Shown here in pieces: positions 27,526 to 36,600 of a stretch of DNA of 64,000 bases. Position numbers and translations under genes: made by a program. Source of the DNA: G020354785 sp964461435 (GTDB lineage Bacteria; Bacteroidota; Bacteroidia; Bacteroidales; UBA10428); the NCBI GenBank assembly GCA_964461435.1, contig CAYWUI010000013.1, positions 1 through 64,000 of the forward strand. Direction: 5' to 3'. Each line of letters starts with the position of its first letter. Position 1 is the stretch's first letter. The notes under the pieces are model-generated. The model was not told the origin of the DNA. It saw nothing but the letters and a program-made list of their open reading frames with translations, and did not search any database.

Positions 27526-28716
27526 TTAATATAAAAAATCATCATAAGGATATCTTGTTATATGAATCTTCTTTACTTCGTTATAAAGTAATTCTTTTAA
27601 TTCATCGATATTTTCTTTTTTAGTTGCTGAAATGAATATACTGGGTGAATTATTTTTTGCCATCCATGTATTTTTAAGTTCACCAAGGGTATAGTTCTCC
27701 TTTGTCCTTGGTGTGAGGTCATCCTCATCTTTCCTGATATAGGAGTATGCATCGATTTTATTGAAGATCAGATAAGTCGGTTTATTATTGGCACTTATTT
27801 CGTAAAGTGTCTGATTAACGATATTTATTTGCTCCTCAAAATTAGGATGCGATATATCCACGATATGTAAAAGAATATCAGATTCCCGTAGCTCGTCCAG
27901 GGTTGACTTGAAGGACTCCACAAGATGATGAGGCAGCTTTCTTATAAATCCTACAGTATCGGAAAGAAGAAAAGGCAGATTGCCTATTACTACTTTTCTT
28001 ACTGTTGTATCGAGGGTGGCAAATAACTTGTTCTCAGCAAAAACTTCCGATTTACTTAACAGGTTCATTAGAGTTGATTTGCCGACATTTGTATAACCGA
28101 CCATTGATACCCTGACTAATTTTCCCCTGTTTTTTCGCTGGGTTGATTTCTGCTTATCTATCTTTATAAGGTCTGATTTTAATTTAGCAATCTTATCCCT
28201 GATAATTCGCCTGTCAGTTTCAATTTCAGTTTCTCCGGGGCCCCTCAGTCCTATACCTCCTTTCTGGCGTTCAAGGTGAGTCCACATTCTTGTTAGTCTC
28301 GGCAACAAATACTGGTATTGTGCAAGTTCAACCTGTGTTTTGGCGTGTGCAGTTTTAGCACGCCTGGCAAAAATGTCCAGAATGAGATTCGTCCGGTCAA
28401 GTATTCTTATATTCAGTTCACTTTCAATATTTCTCAACTGGCTGGGAGACAGATCATCATCGAATATCGCTATATCAACATCGTGCGTTTTTACAAAATA
28501 CCTGATTTCTTCGAGCTTTCCGGCTCCTATAAAGGTCCTCGGATTAGGTATGTCCAGTTTCTGAACATATTGTTTTAAAGGTAGTGCACCAGCGGTTTCT
28601 GTTAAAAAGGCCAGTTCCTTAAGGTAATCATTAACTGTCTTTTCATTATTGTAGTTATTAACGACTCCTATAAGTATTGCTTTTTCCTGTCCGGTTTTAG
28701 TGATATACGCATTCAA
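27526..28716 (-). CDS. hflX: GTPase HflX
   Basis: Ribosome-associated GTPase of the HflX family, 396 residues, which splits or rescues stalled 70S ribosomes under stress. The N-terminal domain contains NPRTFIGAGKLEEIR and IFDDDLSPSQLRNIE; a helical linker with the glycine-rich GGIGLRGPGETEIETDRR precedes the G domain, where G1 is GYTNVGKSTLM, G3 is DTVGFIRKLPHHLVESF and G4 is NKID. Complete. It sits between the MBL hydrolase (9 bp downstream) and a lipoprotein gene (21 bp upstream) on the same strand. Confidence 0.96.
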   Translation of the reverse strand: MNAYITKTGQEKAILIGVVNNYNNEKTVNDYLKELAFLTETAGALPLKQYVQKLDIPNPRTFIGAGKLEEIRYFVKTHDVDIAIFDDDLSPSQLRNIESELNIRILDRTNLILDIFARRAKTAHAKTQVELAQYQYLLPRLTRMWTHLERQKGGIGLRGPGETEIETDRRIIRDKIAKLKSDLIKIDKQKSTQRKNRGKLVRVSMVGYTNVGKSTLMNLLSKSEVFAENKLFATLDTTVRKVVIGNLPFLLSDTVGFIRKLPHHLVESFKSTLDELRESDILLHIVDISHPNFEEQINIVNQTLYEISANNKPTYLIFNKIDAYSYIRKDEDDLTPRTKENYTLGELKNTWMAKNNSPSIFISATKKENIDELKELLYNEVKKIHITRYPYDDFLY

Positions 28717-28737
28717 TGAAATAATATTAATATTGCT

Positions 28738-29910
28738 TTAATAGATTTTAGGCCTGTTATGCAGAATTACATCCCTTATTGAATTTTTAAGCAGCTCGCC
28801 GCAGTCGTATATCATAGTAAAGTCATCGGGGTAAGGCAGTGGTTCCGAATCAAGCAGCTTGCGTGTCTCCGGTTTCAGAGCTTCAATGTCTCCAACTGCC
28901 CTGGCTGATCTGTGCTCAAAAGAAGTTGATGCCCCTACAGGTTCTTTATTAATCAGGCGCCTGGGACCGGTGGATAAAACTTCCACCTCTCCTTTGATAT
29001 TAACTGACTTTTCCTGGTATCTCTCAATAATTGTGCAGGATAAATCTTTGTATCTTTTTACCTTAATGTCGTTCCCGAGGCTGTCTTTCATAACATTCCC
29101 GTTTTTATCCAGAACATAATCAAATCCGTCTTCGACAGTATTTTTTTCCATGTACTCCTTGGTATCGAACATTTCGGGAGAAACATCAATAACCTGGAGT
29201 ATTATGTCAATGATATAGTCATATTCAATATCTCTATCAAGGGGCCTTAAGTGATATTCGACCCATTCGTTGTTCAGCCCGCTGGTATTAAAAGATAACA
29301 GGTTGTCCATAAAATCGGGGGGTAAATTCAGGTGGGTTCTGTTTACCGTATTTACAAGGACCCTGCTTATGCCTTTATATCGTGCTTCACTTATCAGGTC
29401 ATCTATATCCTGGTATGTTCCTCCTTTATAGTTTTCTGCCCTTGTGAATTCCTGATATGCCTGTCTGTAAGATTCTTTGGTATTGTTTGACATCAGTTTT
29501 TTCCCGTGTTCATAATAATAGTCAGCAGCTTTTGTTTTAGCTTCCACAATTTCTGCATTATAGTCTGCAAATTCGTAATTAACAGATTCTCCTCCTATTT
29601 TCAGGGGGAGCACTCTTTTTATTTTTGACTGCCGCGCACTTAAAAGTGAATATATACTGAACACTTCATCCCAGGTGTCGGGATTACCTTCAAGTTTCAG
29701 GTACTTTATTCTTTCAATATCTCTTTCATTGGCTAATCTGTAAGCTTTGTCCAGATTTATTGCATCTTTCTCACTATCAGGTTTTTTAATCAGTTTTTTT
29801 ATGGATTTGTCAATAACTTTGTCATAGTTGCCTTTACTGAACAAATCTTTTGTGGATGTGCAGCCCGTAATAACAAAAAGGCTTAAAACTATGTACATTA
29901 TTGTTTTCAT
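28738..29910 (-). CDS. Bacteroidota lipoprotein of unknown function
   Basis: A 390-residue exported lipoprotein. The signal MKTIMYIVLSLFVITGC has a standard lipobox with Cys17. The first third looks helical with TPR-like character (LFSKGNYDKVIDKSIKKLIK, and YYEHGKKLM ... YRQAYQEFTRAENY). No catalytic motif is recognised. Similar proteins are, to my knowledge, widespread and uncharacterised in Bacteroidota. It lies 21 bp upstream of hflX and probably shares its transcript. It is separated from tonB by a bidirectional-looking terminator. Confidence 0.7.
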   Translation of the reverse strand: MKTIMYIVLSLFVITGCTSTKDLFSKGNYDKVIDKSIKKLIKKPDSEKDAINLDKAYRLANERDIERIKYLKLEGNPDTWDEVFSIYSLLSARQSKIKRVLPLKIGGESVNYEFADYNAEIVEAKTKAADYYYEHGKKLMSNNTKESYRQAYQEFTRAENYKGGTYQDIDDLISEARYKGISRVLVNTVNRTHLNLPPDFMDNLLSFNTSGLNNEWVEYHLRPLDRDIEYDYIIDIILQVIDVSPEMFDTKEYMEKNTVEDGFDYVLDKNGNVMKDSLGNDIKVKRYKDLSCTIIERYQEKSVNIKGEVEVLSTGPRRLINKEPVGASTSFEHRSARAVGDIEALKPETRKLLDSEPLPYPDDFTMIYDCGELLKNSIRDVILHNRPKIY

Positions 29911-30025
29911 AGAGCATAATTTAGTTAAAAATTTTGCTGGTACAGGTGTGATTTGTGTAAATTATAGTATAAACTTACTTAATTTAATTTAATGATGTAA
30001 TAAAATATTGTGCAGAAATAAAAAA

Positions 30026-30045
30026 CCCTGATTGAAAAATCAGGG
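30026..30045 (-). terminator. Rho-independent terminator behind tonB
   Basis: CCCTGATT (30026-30033) pairs perfectly with AATCAGGG (30038-30045) around a GAAA loop. On the minus strand the stem is followed by a run of Ts (complement of 30020-30025), fitting termination of tonB, whose stop codon lies 22 bp away. A T-run also follows on the plus strand, so the structure could work in both directions. Confidence 0.88.
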
Positions 30046-30067
30046 CTTTTTATATATTTTTAACTGC

Positions 30068-30748
30068 TTATTGCAGTATAAAGACAATAGGGAATGTAAA
30101 CTGAACCTTGACCGGTTTACCTCTTTGCTTTCCCGGCTCCCATCTGGGTGATGAGTTCACTACTCTCAGAGCCTCTTTATCAAGGGCAGGATCAACACCT
30201 CTCATTACTTTGGCATCGACAACCTGGCCCTTTGAATTTACTGCAAATTGCACAAAAACCTTACCACTTATCCCATTTTCGGCTGCTATTTCAGGATATC
30301 TCAGATTTTCCTGTATCCATTTACGGAATGCATTTTGATCACCTCCCTGGAATTTTGGCATATCTTCAACAATAATAAATACTTCTTCTTCACCGGCTTC
30401 TTCATCTTCGAAGGGCATAAAATCCATTTCCAGGTCCTGGTCCATATCCATATTATCGAGTTCGAGCTGATTTGCAAGTTCCTTATCATCAGCAACAATA
30501 TTAATAACTTCAATAACTTTCGGAGGTGGAGGTGGTGGTTCGGGTGGTTTTTCCTGGTGTCTTGTAATAGGTACTATTTCTTCATCGCCAACATCTTCAG
30601 ACAGAAAATCCAGTGCACTGCCCTTTGAAGGTTTGGTTGTCCATTCAAAGGCAAGAAGAACAATAGCCAGTACTATTACCAGGCCAAGTTCCAGGAAAAG
30701 CGGCCTGTTTTTTTCAAGATCAGCCTTTTTTGATTTCTTTGCTTCCAT
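30068..30748 (-). CDS. tonB: TonB-family energy transducer
   Basis: A 226-residue inner-membrane-anchored periplasmic protein that couples proton-motive force (with ExbB/ExbD, not in the window) to outer-membrane receptors. Residues ~15-33 form the membrane anchor (LFLELGLVIVLAIVLLAF). A proline-rich span KPPEPPPPPPKVIEV follows, then an acidic linker, and the TonB C-terminal domain (~140-226) with YPEIAAENGISGKVFVQF, SKGQVVDAKVMRG and WEPGKQRGKPVKVQF. A clean promoter lies upstream and a strong terminator downstream, so it is a single-gene unit. A decayed fragment of a second TonB C-terminus sits directly upstream. Confidence 0.93.
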   Translation of the reverse strand: MEAKKSKKADLEKNRPLFLELGLVIVLAIVLLAFEWTTKPSKGSALDFLSEDVGDEEIVPITRHQEKPPEPPPPPPKVIEVINIVADDKELANQLELDNMDMDQDLEMDFMPFEDEEAGEEEVFIIVEDMPKFQGGDQNAFRKWIQENLRYPEIAAENGISGKVFVQFAVNSKGQVVDAKVMRGVDPALDKEALRVVNSSPRWEPGKQRGKPVKVQFTFPIVFILQ

Positions 30749-30770
30749 CGTTCAAAATATTTAATAATTC

Positions 30771-30801
30771 CAAAATTAAAGAATAAAAGGTTAAAGCCAA
30801 A
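30771..30801 (-). promoter_or_regulatory. Bacteroidota-type promoter of tonB
   Basis: On the minus strand TTTG (complement of 30798-30801) is followed after exactly 19 bp by TAATTTTG (complement of 30771-30778), a full match to the TTTG-N19-TAnnTTTG consensus. Transcription would start around 30764, about 16 nt before the tonB ATG. The promoter abuts the stop codon of the decayed TonB fragment. Confidence 0.7.
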
Positions 30802-30803
30802 AT

Positions 30804-30896
30804 TTAAACTGCATATTTTTTAGAATCGCAGGGTTTATATTTAACCATAATTACTACTGATACTTTTACAGGTATTCCTCTTTGTTTGCCCGGAGT
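30804..30896 (-). pseudogene. Decayed TonB C-terminal fragment
   Basis: On the minus strand this stretch encodes TPGKQRGIPVKVSVVIMVKY and ends, nine residues later, in TAA. It aligns with the last strand of TonB proteins, including the intact neighbour (WEPGKQRGKPVKVQF). Upstream codons in the same frame contain stops within about ten codons, and no start codon exists, so only the tail of a lost paralogue remains. The tail matches better to typical TonB C-termini than chance would allow: seven identical residues in a row (PGKQRG plus PVKV with one change between). Confidence 0.75.
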
Positions 30897-31042
30897 CTGT
30901 CTTTAGCATATTTATGCAGCTCCTGTCCCTCAAATAATTAACTACAAATATCATACCAGAATGATAATGAAAGGTGCTACCTAAGAATACTGTTTTTTAG
31001 AGACTATCCTTGTATTATTCATTATTTTTTCATGAAAATTTA

Positions 31043-31050
31043 TATTTTTG
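31043..31050 (+). promoter_or_regulatory. Candidate -7 element for tRNA-Ala
   Basis: TATTTTTG fits TAnnTTTG and ends 8 bp before the mature tRNA 5' end. No matching -33 TTTG was found at the expected distance. Confidence 0.4.
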
Positions 31051-31058
31051 TGTTTTCC

Positions 31059-31132
31059 GGGGATGTAGCTCAGTTGGCTAGAGCGCGTGAATGGCATTCA
31101 CGAGGTCGGGGGTTCGATTCCCCTTATCTCCA
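31059..31132 (+). tRNA. tRNA-Ala (GGC)
   Basis: A 74-nt cloverleaf: acceptor GGGGATG pairs with TATCTCC (with G-U pairs), the D arm contains GCTCAGTTGGCTAGAGC, the anticodon stem CGTGA/TCACG closes the loop ATGGCAT with anticodon GGC, and the T arm has GGTTCGATTCC. The discriminator base is A; CCA is not encoded (the next bases are CAAA). It stands alone, not in an rRNA operon. Confidence 0.96.
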
Positions 31133-31202
31133 CAAAAACTGCCTCACCTGCAATCGGGAACAAATAAATCTGTTTATAAAGCTGTAATATTGAAATAATT
31201 TT

Positions 31203-31736
31203 TTACCGGCCGAAATAAATCTGGAATCCTGCACTCAATGCAATATTCGATGATGGATCATAGTCCTTTGTTTTATCGTAAGTATATCCCAATATTATTT
31301 CCAGCCCGATGCTCTCATTTAAAAAATATGTACCTCCCACTCCGGCTGATCCTGTTATTGCCGAACTTGAATTTGTCGTATCATCGTATTTGGATGACCA
31401 GCCGCTAACTCCGAATGCCCCTGTAACGAAAAACATAAATTCTGAAGGTGGTCCGAAATAATACCTGATAAAAGGCGTTATGCCATATCCAATGCTCCTG
31501 TAGTTTTCCTGGCTGTAGAATGATATGGGAAGGTTCGCTCCTATTGCCAGGTTGTCTGACATAAAATAACCTATATCAGGTGAAATAGCCAGAGAAAATG
31601 AATTATTATCAGTCTGAAAAGAAAGGCCCGTACTGGCGCCGCCGCCTAACATCCAGGTTCCCTTTTCTGTCTGTCCGTATGAACTTAATAAAAATAAGGA
31701 GCATAAAAGAGCGGTTGTCAATACTTTTGTTTTCAT
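31203..31736 (-). CDS. Outer-membrane beta-barrel protein (porin-like, PorT/OmpW-size)
   Basis: A 177-residue exported protein. The start at ATG 31736 gives a proper signal peptide MKTKVLTTALLCSLFLLSSYGQ; an upstream extension is possible but would bury the signal. The mature part alternates hydrophobic and polar residues in eight or so strands (GGGASTGLSFQTDNNSFSLA, DIGYFMSDNLAIGANLPISF, GYGITPFIRYYFG, GSAGVGGTYFLNESIGLEI, ALSAGFQIYFGR), typical of small eight-stranded barrels. Function is unknown; such proteins are numerous in Bacteroidota. It lies between the tRNA gene and a decayed sorting-domain fragment. No operon partner. Confidence 0.8.
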   Translation of the reverse strand: MKTKVLTTALLCSLFLLSSYGQTEKGTWMLGGGASTGLSFQTDNNSFSLAISPDIGYFMSDNLAIGANLPISFYSQENYRSIGYGITPFIRYYFGPPSEFMFFVTGAFGVSGWSSKYDDTTNSSSAITGSAGVGGTYFLNESIGLEIILGYTYDKTKDYDPSSNIALSAGFQIYFGR

Positions 31737-31889
31737 GATGATTGGTTTTAAAGTAGTTTTTTGATTTAAAGGTAGTTGCATATAACTATGAAATAAACGT
31801 TTCACGAAAGATATTATTACAATATTAGCGATATTATATTTTATCTAAAAAAAGTTACTCAATGGCGTATAACAACAAATATGTATTAT

Positions 31890-32060
31890 TTACCTGAATA
31901 ACATCATTTTACCGGATTCTCTCATTATTTTGTTATTGTGCATGAAGGTTAGCTGGTACAGGTATAATCCGCTTCCGGCAGTAAACGGATTGGGGTAGTT
32001 TTGTCCCGGCTCAAATCCTTCAGGATAGTTTAAATACTTATCGTCTTCAAGGAATATACC
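31890..32060 (-). pseudogene. Remnant of a T9SS-type C-terminal sorting domain
   Basis: On the minus strand an open frame without a start codon reads ...EGFEPGQNYPNPFTAGSG then LYLYQLTFMHNNKIMRESGK and MMLFR, followed by TAA. QNYPNPF is the opening motif and SG(L/I)YLYQL...SGKMMLxR the closing motif of type A sorting domains used by the type IX secretion system. Normally about 50-60 residues separate them; here they are almost fused, so the middle of the domain is deleted. An in-frame stop precedes residue 1. The passenger protein is gone. This supports a T9SS history in the organism. Confidence 0.75.
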
Positions 32061-32172
32061 TCAAATATTTATTGGTTTATTATTCATTAATTGTCATATA
32101 AAACTTAATTTTAATGATAATTTAGAAAAAAAACAGACAATTTATAAGGATATTATTTTTTTAACATAATTA

Positions 32173-32817
32173 TTGAGCACGTATATAAAAAGATTAATAA
32201 AGCAGGGTGAACATCAGCACCTGGATTTTAAATTTGAAATTTCTGATTCAAAAAAGATTGCCCGCACATTTTCAGCATTCGCAAATACCGGGGGAGGCAA
32301 GCTTCTTGTCGGGGTTAAGGATAACGGGGCAATAGCCGGCATACGGACTGAGGAGGAGGTGTATATGATTGAATCGGCAGCTCATATTTATTGCAGGCCT
32401 GCGATTAAATATACAACAAAAAAGTGGCTCATCGAAGGGAAATGGATACTTGAAGTTACTATACCTGAGAGCAGAAAAAAACCTTATTATGCCAGGAATG
32501 AGGATGGCAGATGGCTTGCATATTTAAGGGTAGAAGATCAAAACCTCCTGGCCAACAGGATACTTATTAGAGTCTGGAAAAACAGGACAAGGAAAAGAGG
32601 TGTATTTCTAAAATATAGCGAAGCAGAAAAGCGAATACTGGAATACCTCAGGGTCAATGATAAAGTAACCTTACCTGAATTCATCACAACCGCAAAGATT
32701 AATAAGTCCAGGGCTGAGAATATTCTTGTCAGTCTTATTTCAATCGGGGTATTGACGATAGAGTTCACCGAAAAGGAGGTATATTATAAATTAAAGGAAA
32801 AGGCTAAAGCATATTAA
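32173..32817 (+). CDS. AlbA_2 (Schlafen-type) DNA-binding domain protein with C-terminal winged helix
   Basis: A 214-residue putative regulator. The N-terminal AlbA_2 domain (~1-130) has the characteristic GEHQHLDFKFEISDSKKIAR, FSAFANTGGGKLLVGVKDNG and IAGI segments, and YYARNEDGRWLAYLRVEDQN. A C-terminal helix-turn-helix (~145-205) follows (EAEKRILEYLRVNDKVTLPE, then KINKSRAENILVSLISIGVL). It starts with TTG at 32173; the resulting N-terminus MSTYIKRLIKQGEHQ agrees with what I know of homologues. In Bacteroidota such proteins are common stand-alone genes and not clearly defence genes. The target is unknown. It lies just upstream of the thioredoxin lipoprotein on the same strand. Confidence 0.85.
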   Translation: MSTYIKRLIKQGEHQHLDFKFEISDSKKIARTFSAFANTGGGKLLVGVKDNGAIAGIRTEEEVYMIESAAHIYCRPAIKYTTKKWLIEGKWILEVTIPESRKKPYYARNEDGRWLAYLRVEDQNLLANRILIRVWKNRTRKRGVFLKYSEAEKRILEYLRVNDKVTLPEFITTAKINKSRAENILVSLISIGVLTIEFTEKEVYYKLKEKAKAY

Positions 32818-32876
32818 TGAACAAGATAAAAAATTATTTGTTAGAGGAATATATTATGAAATTCAATAATTGGGTT

Positions 32877-32884
32877 TAATTTTG
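32877..32884 (+). promoter_or_regulatory. Candidate -7 element for the thioredoxin-like lipoprotein gene
   Basis: TAATTTTG matches TAnnTTTG. Transcription would begin near 32891, after the in-frame GTG at 32884, which supports ATG 32926 as the true start (about 35 nt leader). The -33 region lacks a clear TTTG. Confidence 0.45.
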
Positions 32885-32925
32885 TGCGACATAAACTATT
32901 AAAAAAAGAAATTAAAGGATTTATC

Positions 32926-33465
32926 ATGGATTCAATAATATATTTATTAACCGGACTGGCAATAACAATGTTTGCTTCATGTAACAGTCCGTCTGCACAG
33001 GAGAATAAGTCAGATAATTATACGGAAATGACTGATAATAAGGTAGTGATGACAGCCGAACCTGTTAATACAAAACCAGTGCAATTGACAAAACAGGATT
33101 TCCTGGATAAGGTAATGGATTATGAAAAAAATCCCCGGGAGTGGGTATATAAAGGCAAGCTTCCCTGTCTTATTGACTTTTATGCTGACTGGTGTGCACC
33201 TTGCAGGATAACAGCTCCTATTCTTGAAGAACTGGCTGAAGATTATGCAGGGAAAATTAATATCTATAAAATCGACATACAGCGTGAAAAAGAATTGGCA
33301 CAGGTATTTGGTGTTAGTGGTATACCTGCATTTTTATATTGTCCCATGGAAGGAAATCCGAGCATTACTTCAGGTATAGCAAGAACAATGGAAGAAACCA
33401 GGCAATTGTTCATAAACCAGATTGAAAGCCTGCTTTTAAACAATGAGAATACCTCAGATATATAA
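32926..33465 (+). CDS. Thioredoxin-domain lipoprotein
   Basis: A 179-residue exported thiol-disulfide protein. From ATG 32926, which has AAAGGA six bases upstream, the signal MDSIIYLLTGLAITMFASC ends in a lipobox-like FASC (Cys19). An earlier GTG at 32884 would add 14 charged residues and spoil the signal. After a Ser/Thr/Asn-rich linker the thioredoxin fold (~70-175) carries the active site WCAPC in DFYADWCAPCRITAPI and the cis-Pro loop VSGIPAFLY. It should work in the periplasm as a reductase or oxidase of exported proteins. It precedes dnaE by ~137 bp, a gap with three direct repeats. Confidence 0.87.
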   Translation: MDSIIYLLTGLAITMFASCNSPSAQENKSDNYTEMTDNKVVMTAEPVNTKPVQLTKQDFLDKVMDYEKNPREWVYKGKLPCLIDFYADWCAPCRITAPILEELAEDYAGKINIYKIDIQREKELAQVFGVSGIPAFLYCPMEGNPSITSGIARTMEETRQLFINQIESLLLNNENTSDI

Positions 33466-33547
33466 TAAGCCGCGACGGACTATAAAGGCACTTATTTTAC
33501 TTTTCCAAACTTATTAACAACTATATTTTTTTGATGCTATTTAAAGT

Positions 33548-33590
33548 AAATTAGCAATCAGAAATTAGCTGCTGGTTAATAAAAATTAGC
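33548..33590 (+). repeat. Three direct AAATTAGC repeats upstream of dnaE
   Basis: AAATTAGC occurs at 33548-33555, 33562-33569 and 33583-33590, the last two followed by T. Start-to-start distances are 14 and 21 bp. The last copy ends 12 bp before the dnaE ATG. Such spacing can mark an operator or an initiator-binding array; no protein is known for it. Confidence 0.6.
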
Positions 33591-33602
33591 TATTATTCTT
33601 TA

Positions 33603-36600
33603 ATGTTTCTGATTCTTGATACTGAGACAACCGGACTTCCTGAGAAGTATAACGCACCGGTTAGTGATGTTGACAATTGGCCCCGTTTGGTTCAACTGGC
33701 ATGGCAATTACATGATAATAAGGGTGAACTTATTGGTTCTGAAAATTTTATAATAAAACCTGAGGGTTTTACAATACCTTTTAGTGCAGAAAAGGTTCAC
33801 GGGATATCGACTGAAAAAGCGCGGGAAGAAGGAAAAGACTTAAATTTTGTACTCCGGGAATTTGCCAAAGCAATTGAAAAATGCGGGTTCATTATAGGGC
33901 ATAACATAGACTTTGATAAAAGCATTATTGGTGCGGAATTTATAAGAGCAAAAATTTCAAACAGTCTGTTTGAAAAAACTAGTATATGCACCAAGGAAGA
34001 GTCTACAGGTTACTGTGCTATTCCTGATATCAGAGGAGGGAAATATAAGTGGCCGACACTGGCAGAGTTGTACAGGAAGCTTTTTAATGAGGATCTCAGG
34101 GGGGCACATAATGCTTCAGCCGATGTTTCATCTACTGCCCGGTGTTTTTTTGAGCTTTTAAGAACAGGCGTTATTGACAGAGTTAAGTTTAATATAAGTG
34201 AAGATATTTTAAAGGAGCCTGTAAAGGAAAATACGGAGCAAATAAAATCTGCAGAAGTGGAAACTGAATCAGGAAAGGATAATGACAAACCTCCTTCACA
34301 CTTTGCCCATTTACATGTACATACCCAGTATTCAATCCTTGACGGGGCAGCTGATATAAAGGAACTGTTAATTAAAACAAGGGAAGATGAGATGACTGCG
34401 CTTGCTATAACCGATCATGGCAATATGTTTGGGGTAAAGGAATTTCATGATGAGGCAATTAATCAGGGAATAAAACCTATACTGGGATGCGAGGTTTATG
34501 TAGCAAGAAGGTCAAGGTTTGACAAGGCGGACAGAAGTGATGGAAGCGGCTTTCACCTTTTACTGCTGGCGAAGAACAAAGAGGGGTATCAGAATCTTAT
34601 TAAGCTTGTATCCTATGGATGGACGGAAGGATTTTATTATAAGCCGAGAGTTGACAAGGATTTGTTAAGAAAATACCGAAACGGACTGATAGCATGCAGC
34701 GCATGTTTAAAAGGTGAAATACCTTATGCGATAAAAAACAAAGATTACGACCAGGCAAAGAAACTTGTGCTGGAATACAAAGATATATTTGGCGGAGACT
34801 TTTATCTCGAGCTGCAAAGGCATAAATCAGATGGTCAGCAGACTGACAATTCGGTATACCAGGATCAGGTTTATGTTAACAGCCAGTTGAGGAAACTTTC
34901 AGTTGAGACAGGAGTAAAATATATAGCCACCAATGATGTTCATTTTATTAACAGGGAGGATGCAAAGGCGCATGATATATTACTATGTATAAGCACCGGC
35001 AAAGACATTAATGATACTTCAAGACTGCGTTACACAGGCCAGGAATGGTTAAAAACCAGGGAAGAAATGATGAAGCTTTTTTCAGACCTGCCTGATGCCA
35101 TTACTAACACCAGGGAGATTGAGGAAAAGATTGAAGTTTACAGTCTGGATAATGATCCTGTAATGCCTGATTTCCCGATACCGGAAGGAGTTAGGGATGC
35201 AGATGAATTTTTAAGAAAAATAACCTGGGAAGGAGCAAAAAGAAGGTATCCGCAAATTTCAAAAGATCTGGAAGAACGTATTGAGTTTGAGTTAGGGACA
35301 ATAAAGAAAATGGGATATCCGGGATATTTTCTGATTATATGGGACGTAATAAAAGCAGCACGTGAAATGGGCGTATCCGTGGGGCCGGGAAGAGGTTCTG
35401 CCGCGGGCTCTGTCGTAGCCTATTGTTTGAGAATAACTGATATAGATCCTATTAGGTATAATTTGCTTTTTGAGAGATTTTTAAATCCGGACAGGATTTC
35501 AATGCCTGATATAGATATAGATTTTGATGAGGATGGAAGGGAGAAGGTTTTACAGTGGATTGTAAATAAATATGGAAGGGAAAAAGTAGCACATATCATT
35601 ACTTTTGGCACAATGGCTCCCAGGATGGCAATTCGTGATGTTGCAAGGGTGCTGAAGCTGGAATTGTCTGAAGCAGATCGCCTGGCCAAATTAGTCCCGG
35701 AAGGTCCGGGGATTACATTTCGGAGGGCTTATGAGGAGGTTCCTGAGCTGGTCAGGGAGAAGAATTCATCAAATGAACTTATAGCACGGACTTTAAAATA
35801 TGCAGAAGTTCTTCAGGGATCTGTGCGCCAGACAGGAGTCCATGCATGTGGCATAATTATTGGCAAGAATGCCCTGGAAGAGCATATACCCATTTGCATA
35901 AATAAAGATGCCGACTTATTTGTCACCCAATATGACGGGAAGCATGTTATGTCCGTGGGTATGTTAAAAATGGATTTTCTGGGACTTAAAACTCTTTCGA
36001 TTATTAAAGATACTGTCGACAATATTAAGGATTCCAAAGGTGATGAAATAGATATTGAGAATATTCCCCTGGATGACAAGAAAACTTTTGGGCTTTACAG
36101 TAAGGGAGAGACAACCGGACTGTTTCAGTTTGAGTCTGATGGAATGAAAAAGCATTTACGGGCGCTCCGGCCGAACAGATTTGAGGATTTGATTGCCATG
36201 AATGCTCTTTATCGCCCGGGTCCGATGGAATATATTCCAAATTATACCAGCAGAAAACACGGTAAAGATAAAATCATATACGATCTTCCCGAGATGGAGG
36301 ATTATTTGAGAGACACATATGGTATTACGGTATACCAGGAACAGGTAATGTTGTTATCGCAAAAGCTGGCAGGATTTACCAAAGGCATGGCCGATTCACT
36401 ACGAAAAGCCATGGGAAAGAAAATAAAATCCATGATGGATGAACTGCAGGAGAAATTCATTGACGGATGTATAAATAACGGCTATGAAGAAGATAAGGCA
36501 AGGAAAATATGGAAGGACTGGGAAGCATTTGCCCATTATGCCTTTAATAAGTCACATTCTACCTGTTATGCTTATGTATCTTATCAGACAGCCTATCTGA

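Noticed and set aside
32173..32817. AlbA_2/Schlafen-type protein as a defence island marker
   Set aside because: Neighbours are housekeeping genes, and such single regulators are common in Bacteroidota.
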